From positions 1-10,304 of the forward strand of contig JAFZKR010000095.1 of the NCBI GenBank assembly GCA_017551845.1: a DNA stretch of 10,304 nt. Direction: 5' to 3'. Below the pieces are notes generated by a model. It had not been told where the DNA came from. It worked only from the letters and a program-made list of their open reading frames with translations, and made no database searches. Positions 5,718 to 10,304 of this stretch are shown piece by piece; the first letter of the stretch is position 1; each line of letters opens with the position of its first letter. Made by a program: the position numbers and the translations under genes. This DNA comes from Bacteroidaceae bacterium (GTDB taxonomy: Bacteria; Bacteroidota; Bacteroidia; Bacteroidales; Bacteroidaceae).

Positions 5718-7157
5718 ATGAATAAGGATGTACTGTCTCAAGAAATCACGAAAAACTACCCTTTTACCCCCACATCAGGACAGGAAGAAGCTATAGTAAT
5801 GCTGTCTCTTTTTGTAACCGGAAGCAAGGAGAGGAGCGTGTTCCTTCTGAAAGGTTATGCAGGAACAGGTAAGACTACATTAGTGGGGGCGCTTGTCAAG
5901 GCTCTCCGCCATCAGAATATCAGAGTTGTCCTGCTGGCTCCTACCGGACGAGCGGCAAAGGTTTTCTCTTCCTATTCCGGATATCAGGCAAATACTATTC
6001 ACAAAAAGATTTACAGGCAAAAAAACATTCTGGACAGCTCGTCATTTGTAATAGACAGGAATCTTAGTGAGAATACGCTTTTTCTTGTAGATGAGGCCTC
6101 GATGATACCGAATGAGGGATTATCCGGTTCCATGTTCGGGAGCGGACGGCTTTTGGATGACCTGATAAGCTATGTTTATCAGGGTAAGAATTGCAGACTT
6201 GTGATGCTTGGAGACCAGGCCCAGCTCCCACCTGTGGGCGAGACTGAAAGTCCTGCGTTATCAGTAGGAATCCTCTCTCATTATGGTTTGGAAGTTACGG
6301 AAGTGTGTCTGGATAAGGTCATGAGGCAGGGTTATGATTCAGGCATTTTGTACAATGCCACTCTGTTGAGGCAGGTACTGGATGGTTTGAAGAGAAATAT
6401 CCCGGGAGAATTCAGGTTCAGATTAGACGGTTTCGGGGATGTAAAACGCATAAGAGGGGATGAACTGATTGAGGCAATAAGTGATTGTTACATCAGGGAC
6501 GGACAGGAAGAGACGATGGTGCTGTGCCGTTCAAACAAACGTGCCAATGTCTATAACGAAGGTATCCGGAGGACTGTCCTGGACAGGGAGGATGAATTGA
6601 ACCGTGGTGATAATGTGATGATAGTAAAGAATAATTATTATTGGACAGAGCGTCTTGTGGCCGAAGGAGAGACCGATTCTTATATTGACGTTCCGTCATT
6701 CATTGCCAACGGTGACATTGCGGTGATAAGTCGCATCCGCAGACAGCGCGAACTGTATGGTTTCAGGTTTGTGGATGCGGTGCTGACGTTTCCTGATTAT
6801 TATGACCTTGAGATGGATGTGACACTGCTGCTTGATACCCTGCATAGCGAAGCACCCTCACTTACGCGTGAGGAGAGCGACAAGCTGTTCAACAGCGTGA
6901 TGGAGGATTATGCCGATATCTCCAACAAGAAGGAAAAGATGAAACTGTTGCGTGAGAATAAGCACTTCAACGCTCTGCAAATCAAATACGCCTACGCGGT
7001 AACCTGTCACAAGGCTCAGGGCGGCCAATGGAAAAACATCTTCATTGACCAGGGCTACGTCACCCCTGAAATGCAGGATGAGGACTACTACCGCTGGCTC
7101 TACACCGCGCTAACCCGCGCCACCCAAACCGTCTATCTGGTCAACTGGCCGGAATGA
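5718..7157 (+). CDS. Compact RecD/Dda-like superfamily 1B DNA helicase
   Basis: This is an ATP-driven 5'-to-3' DNA helicase of the RecD/RecD2/Dda group, acting in DNA repair or recombination. Over 479 residues it shows, in order, a Q-motif-like FTPTSGQEEAI (16-26), Walker A GYAGTGKTT (46-54), motif Ia LAPTGRAAK (73-81), Walker B/DEAS (125-128), motif III GDQAQLPPVG (165-174), the UvrD_C_2-type motif YAVTCHKAQGGQW (426-438) and motif VI YTALTRA (462-468). RecD2's long N-terminal region is absent, so the size is close to phage Dda. The polar stretch 310-425 between motifs is likely a family-specific insertion carrying the 2B-like region. RecB or RecC are not encoded here, so it probably works alone. 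The start at 5718 puts the first motif at a normal distance. Family is certain; the cellular role is inferred. Confidence 0.95.
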   Translation: MNKDVLSQEITKNYPFTPTSGQEEAIVMLSLFVTGSKERSVFLLKGYAGTGKTTLVGALVKALRHQNIRVVLLAPTGRAAKVFSSYSGYQANTIHKKIYRQKNILDSSSFVIDRNLSENTLFLVDEASMIPNEGLSGSMFGSGRLLDDLISYVYQGKNCRLVMLGDQAQLPPVGETESPALSVGILSHYGLEVTEVCLDKVMRQGYDSGILYNATLLRQVLDGLKRNIPGEFRFRLDGFGDVKRIRGDELIEAISDCYIRDGQEETMVLCRSNKRANVYNEGIRRTVLDREDELNRGDNVMIVKNNYYWTERLVAEGETDSYIDVPSFIANGDIAVISRIRRQRELYGFRFVDAVLTFPDYYDLEMDVTLLLDTLHSEAPSLTREESDKLFNSVMEDYADISNKKEKMKLLRENKHFNALQIKYAYAVTCHKAQGGQWKNIFIDQGYVTPEMQDEDYYRWLYTALTRATQTVYLVNWPE

Positions 7158-7187
7158 GGCCTGCTAAAGCGTAAGGAGGCCGCATTC
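7152..7187. other. GC-rich imperfect hairpin spanning the helicase stop codon
   Basis: GAATGAGGCC (7152-7161) and GGCCGCATTC (7178-7187) are inverted repeats with one mismatch around a 16-base loop. The left arm includes the helicase TGA. No T-run follows on either strand, so it is not a standard intrinsic terminator, though it is the only structure near the end of the helicase message. Confidence 0.35.
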
Positions 7188-7204
7188 GTCGGTGTCGCCT
7201 AAAT

Positions 7205-7242
7205 ATCACATTTTCCATGTTTTCTGTGATGGAAAACATCAC
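7205..7242. repeat. Overlapping inverted and direct repeats upstream of the fimbrillin-like gene
   Basis: Several short repeats share this stretch: TTTTCCAT (7211-7218) with ATGGAAAA (7229-7236); TGTTTTC (7218-7224) with GAAAACA (7232-7238); ATCACA (7205-7210) with TGTGAT (7225-7230); GTGATG (7226-7231) with CATCAC (7237-7242). ATCACATTTTC (7205-7215) is also echoed by ATCACTTTTC (7239-7248), 34 bases later, about three helical turns. The repeats overlap the -33 region of the promoter at 7225-7256, as an operator would. Confidence 0.5.
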
Positions 7243-7256
7243 TTTTCTTATCTTTG
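7225..7256 (+). promoter_or_regulatory. Candidate promoter of the fimbrillin-like lipoprotein gene
   Basis: TATCTTTG (7249-7256) fully fits the -7 consensus TAnnTTTG. A weaker -33-like TGTG (7225-7228) lies 20 bases upstream, inside the repeat cluster. Transcription would start near 7262, downstream of the first ATG of the open frame at 7217, which rules that start out in favour of 7286, 7295, 7298 or 7307. Confidence 0.5.
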
Positions 7257-7297
7257 CCTTTACATTATCCTGTATTGAACCTGAAATGTCAGAAATG

Positions 7298-8869
7298 ATG
7301 AATAGAATGAACAAGTTATTGGTGCTGGTATGCTTAGTCTTTGTTTCGGCTATCAGCTGTACACAGAAACCGGAAACAGGCATTGATGAAGATGAACCTG
7401 TACCTGGTCAGATGACGATGATTGTAGGTCACCAAAAGAAAGATTCTGTTGAAAACGACAGTGGCGTGATAGCTTTGACTATAGGCATAGCTGTACAACA
7501 GCATGAACTGGATGAATCCTGTAACATATTGACCAGGAGATCATTCGGCAACAATGTCCAGGACGGAACAGAAAGAATAGAGTGGGATAAAGGCGACAAG
7601 ATTTCCATATTATTATATCCTGAGTCCGGTTTATCAAGGATAGATGATTATATGATTGATACAACCACAATCTTAAATGAAGGTCGATACAGCTATGCCG
7701 AATTTTTTCCGTCAGATAATTATATCAATCAACTGAGTGAGGGAATTTATCGGTTCTATGCAAAGTACCCTTCAGGTTCCATAAACGTAAGCGAATCCGG
7801 ACAACATGCAACTATATCCGGCTATATTCCGGAAACCCAAACGGGAGTCGTTAACATGGATTACGCATATATGTATGCCATGAAGGCAGAGACGTTAGGT
7901 GAGGGTAGCAATCCGAAATGTCTTTACTTGGATTTCAAGCCTATGTTCACTGTCTTGGAGTTCACTGTATCGGCAGATGATAATATGGTTATATCCAATG
8001 TAACGCTTTCATCGGCTTCCGGAAATCTGTCCGGCTCTTTTGACGCTAGATTCAGCAATGATTCATCAACTCCTGAATATATATTCTCCTCCGATTCCTC
8101 GGCAAAAGAAATGAAGGTTGATCTAAGCGGTCTGAGCAGCAAGGATGTGAGCCGGAATAAATGTGTCACTTTCACTGTTCTGGTGCCACCCAATGACATA
8201 ACGGGCCTTACTCTGAAGTTTGAGCTGGAAGGAGGTCTGGGGACAAGGGTCATATCATTCAAAGATGCCTATGAAACTGACTATACGTTTACAGGTGGAA
8301 TGAAACACAAGATTTCATGTTTAGTGTTAAGGCGATGGATTGATTCGTTGGCCCTAAATGATGAGACAGGGACATACCAACCTTTCACTGAAAAGCCTTA
8401 CATAGACTTTGCTGTTGATACAGAAACCGGTTTTAGGGATGGTGAATATGAGGGCAATCAGATTGAATTCCCTATCGCTTCATACAATATCAATTTGCCT
8501 CTTCTCAATAATATAGATGCTAACGAGGAACATATAGAATCATTTCATGAAGCATTAGAAGCAGGCGAGTCAATTTACTTCTATCTCCGTTATTATGTGG
8601 AACCAAACCAGTGGTATTACTGGCTGCATCTGGAGTTGTTGGGCCCCAATCAATTATATAACCAACAGCAGTATCTTTTAAAGAATGAGGTAAATTTTAA
8701 CCCTCCTACTGACCATAGGATGAAATATCAGTTGAAGATCCCTATTACCTCACAGATGGTTGATCGCATGCTTAGAGAGAATGTGGCTACGTATCACGAA
8801 GGTTTGTTCCACATACGTGGCGGCAACATCACGTTAGAGGGGGCGTATATAACAATCGAGAATTTTTAA
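7298..8869 (+). CDS. Fimbrillin-like (Mfa/FimA-type) lipoprotein with an extended C-terminal region
   Basis: Numbered from the ATG at 7298 (523 residues), MNRMNKLLVLV begins a lipoprotein signal ending SAIS before Cys21, with acidic DEDE ten residues later that may favour surface export. Residues about 85-345 follow the fimbrillin pattern: IEWDKGDKISIL (94-105), a YAKYP strand, QTGVVNMDYAYMYA (181-194), LDFKPMFTVLEFTV (211-224) and VTLSSASGNLSGSF (235-248). Such proteins are pilus subunits or tip/anchor proteins assembled at the cell surface. Residues about 347-523 are an additional region I do not recognise; it is acidic and Tyr/Trp-rich (QWYYWLHLELL near 438). This suggests a tip or accessory adhesin rather than a shaft subunit, which is inference. 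No other pilus genes are present. It is AT-richer than the helicase 3' end and alaS around it, hinting at separate acquisition. Start uncertain: 7286 and 7307 remain possible. Confidence 0.8.
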   Translation: MNRMNKLLVLVCLVFVSAISCTQKPETGIDEDEPVPGQMTMIVGHQKKDSVENDSGVIALTIGIAVQQHELDESCNILTRRSFGNNVQDGTERIEWDKGDKISILLYPESGLSRIDDYMIDTTTILNEGRYSYAEFFPSDNYINQLSEGIYRFYAKYPSGSINVSESGQHATISGYIPETQTGVVNMDYAYMYAMKAETLGEGSNPKCLYLDFKPMFTVLEFTVSADDNMVISNVTLSSASGNLSGSFDARFSNDSSTPEYIFSSDSSAKEMKVDLSGLSSKDVSRNKCVTFTVLVPPNDITGLTLKFELEGGLGTRVISFKDAYETDYTFTGGMKHKISCLVLRRWIDSLALNDETGTYQPFTEKPYIDFAVDTETGFRDGEYEGNQIEFPIASYNINLPLLNNIDANEEHIESFHEALEAGESIYFYLRYYVEPNQWYYWLHLELLGPNQLYNQQQYLLKNEVNFNPPTDHRMKYQLKIPITSQMVDRMLRENVATYHEGLFHIRGGNITLEGAYITIENF

Positions 8870-8886
8870 TGCCTTCCTCAATTCTC
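8858..8886. terminator. Weak inverted repeat across the convergent stop codons
   Basis: GAGAATT (8858-8864) and AATTCTC (8880-8886) form a perfect seven-base inverted repeat around a 15-base loop. It covers the stop codons of both the fimbrillin-like gene (8867-8869) and alaS (8878-8880). It could act as a shared bidirectional terminator, but the stem is AT-rich and no T-run follows on either side. Confidence 0.25.
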
Positions 8887-10304
8887 AATTGCCTTCACGA
8901 TGCTATCAACGGCAGCTTGCATACCGGCGGGGTTCTTGCCTCCGGCGGTAGCAAAGTGTGGCTGACCGCCACCCCCGCCTTGAATCAGTTTGGCGGCCTC
9001 GCGTACCATCTGGCCAGCGTTGAAGCGTGAGGTGAGGTCCTCACTTACGCTCACGGTAAGCATGGGCTTGCCATCCTCCTGGCTGCCAATAACCACGATG
9101 GTATTTGTGGTCATTTCACCACGGATGCCGAACACCAGATCCTTGGCCATTGCGGCTGATGCTGAAATGACGGCGCTGATAACCTTTACACCGTTTATAT
9201 CTTTTGCTTGAGCAATCAGATTGTTCTTGAGTTGGCCGGCTTTCTCCTTCTGGAATTCCTCAAGCTGTTTTTTGAGCTGCGAGTTCTCATCGAGTGCTTT
9301 CTTGACAGATGCTTCAATTGATGCACCGGGCAGCAGGGCTTTGAGACCGCTTATAGTATCCTGGAGTGATGCAACCATGTTCTCAACAGCCTCACCGGTG
9401 ATAGCCTCGATACGGCGTACGCCGGCTGCAATTGAACTTTCTGATACAATCTTGAACATACCTATACGGCCGGTTGATGATGCGTGTACACCGCCGCAGA
9501 ACTCTATTGAGTTCCCGAACTGTACTACACGTACTTTGTCACCGTATTTTTCACCGAACAGAGCTATTGCACCAAGTTTCTTGGCTTCCTCAATAGGCAG
9601 GTCACGATGTTCCTGCAAGGGCAGGTCCTCACGGATCTTCTCGTTGACCAGGCGCTCTACCTGACGCAGCTCCTCATCAGTCACCTTCTGGAAGTGAGAG
9701 AAGTCAAAGCGCAGACCATCGGGGCTTACCAGTGAACCCTTCTGCTCTACATGTGTACCCAGAACCTCGCGCAGGGCCTCGTCAACCAGGTGGGTTGCAG
9801 TGTGGTTGGCCTCGCAGGCGTGACGCTTGTCGGTATCAACGCAGGCCATCATGGGAGCCTCGGGGTGCTGGGGCAGTTTCTTGGTTATGTGCACGGGCAG
9901 GCCGTTCTCCTTCTTAGTGTCAATTATCTCGATTGTCTCGAATTCGCTTACAATTACGCCCTGGTCACCTACCTGACCGCCCATCTCGGCATAGAACGGA
10001 GTCTTGTCCAGAACAATCTGGTAGATTACGCCGCTCTTCTGCTTAACCTCGCGGTAGCGCAGGATAGAGGTCTCATACTCAGTGAAGTCATAACCCACAA
10101 ACTCGGTCTCGCCCTCCTTAAGTACAACCCAGTCACCATTCTCAACGGCGGCGGCGTTGCGGGCGCGGGCTTTCTGCTTACCCATTTCCTCATTGAACTC
10201 ATCAATGTTCACGGTCATGCCGTTCTCACGCAGAATGAGTTCAGTAAGGTCAAGCGGGAATCCGTAAGTAACATAAAGTGTGAATGCGTTTACACCGCTT
10301 ATAA
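8878..10304 (-). CDS. alaS: Alanyl-tRNA synthetase, C-terminal part (runs off right edge)
   Basis: AlaRS charges tRNA-Ala with alanine in the cytoplasm and clears mischarged Ser- and Gly-tRNA-Ala. The visible 474 codons are roughly the C-terminal half of a protein normally near 870 residues. There is no real start in the window: the frame stays open past the internal Met at 10218 to the edge, where the family sequence VTYGFPLDL is readable (10243-10272 region). The editing domain has the zinc-site histidines of HTATH (codons at 9802-9804 and 9790-9792) and the Cys/His pair CGGVH (9496-9498 and 9484-9486). The 98-residue spacing between the second His and the Cys is the same as in E. coli AlaRS. 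A coiled linker follows, then the C-Ala/DHHA1 domain with [14 protein letters not shown] near the end. No residue looks damaged. It converges with the fimbrillin-like gene, eight bases between stops. Confidence 0.97.
   Translation of the reverse strand, partial: ISGVNAFTLYVTYGFPLDLTELILRENGMTVNIDEFNEEMGKQKARARNAAAVENGDWVVLKEGETEFVGYDFTEYETSILRYREVKQKSGVIYQIVLDKTPFYAEMGGQVGDQGVIVSEFETIEIIDTKKENGLPVHITKKLPQHPEAPMMACVDTDKRHACEANHTATHLVDEALREVLGTHVEQKGSLVSPDGLRFDFSHFQKVTDEELRQVERLVNEKIREDLPLQEHRDLPIEEAKKLGAIALFGEKYGDKVRVVQFGNSIEFCGGVHASSTGRIGMFKIVSESSIAAGVRRIEAITGEAVENMVASLQDTISGLKALLPGASIEASVKKALDENSQLKKQLEEFQKEKAGQLKNNLIAQAKDINGVKVISAVISASAAMAKDLVFGIRGEMTTNTIVVIGSQEDGKPMLTVSVSEDLTSRFNAGQMVREAAKLIQGGGGGQPHFATAGGKNPAGMQAAVDSIVKAIEN

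Noticed and set aside
7217..7297. Upstream start of the fimbrillin-like gene at 7217
   Set aside because: The extension crosses the -7 promoter box and the repeat cluster and would bury the lipoprotein signal behind 27 residues.
9221..9664. Plus-strand open frames within alaS (also 8990-9211 and 9732-9917)
   Set aside because: They are antisense to the conserved editing and C-terminal domains of AlaRS and read as compositional shadows.
1..10304. CRISPR array, transposon, toxin-antitoxin or phage-defence system
   Set aside because: No regularly spaced repeats, transposase motifs or paired small genes were seen. The helicase sits among housekeeping genes without defence partners.

Overview
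The window looks like ordinary chromosome from a Bacteroidota bacterium, most likely order Bacteroidales (Bacteroides/Prevotella-like). Four things point there. The large outer-membrane protein has the peptidase-regulatory-like plus plug plus barrel layout typical of the phylum. A fimbrillin-like lipoprotein of the Mfa/FimA type is present. Several gene starts are preceded by the Bacteroides-type promoter (TTG or TTTG at -33, TAnnTTTG at -7) rather than a sigma-70 -10 box. Shine-Dalgarno sequences are weak or absent.

Layout, left to right. At the extreme left edge a promoter and five codons suggest a minus-strand gene leaving the window. Next come two small minus-strand genes: a secreted beta-sandwich-like protein (115-609) and an unrecognised 119-residue protein (704-1063). 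A divergent intergenic region then leads to a 1013-residue outer-membrane beta-barrel protein (1202-4243, plus). It meets rsmD (16S rRNA guanine-N2 methyltransferase, minus) tail to tail with two bases between stop codons. Upstream of rsmD on the same strand is an unknown membrane-anchored protein (4863-5624), with an intrinsic-terminator-like hairpin between the two. A compact RecD/Dda-type helicase (5718-7157, plus) is transcribed divergently from that protein. An AT-rich fimbrillin-like lipoprotein gene with its own promoter follows (7298-8869, plus). The last gene is the C-terminal half of alaS (alanyl-tRNA synthetase, minus), which runs off the right edge.

The genes do not form one pathway. 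rsmD, the helicase and alaS are housekeeping (ribosome modification, DNA metabolism, translation). The outer-membrane barrel, the secreted protein, the membrane-anchored protein and the fimbrillin-like lipoprotein belong to the cell envelope. Most genes appear to be single transcription units with short leaders.

I found no CRISPR array, insertion sequence, tRNA, rRNA or recognisable defence system, and nothing I would confidently call a new system. The parts most worth a second look are the fimbrillin-like gene with an unrecognised C-terminal region and repeat-rich promoter, the unknown membrane protein with its Ala/Lys-rich helix, the hairpin just upstream of rsmD, and the promoter of the outer-membrane protein, which seems to leave almost no 5' leader.
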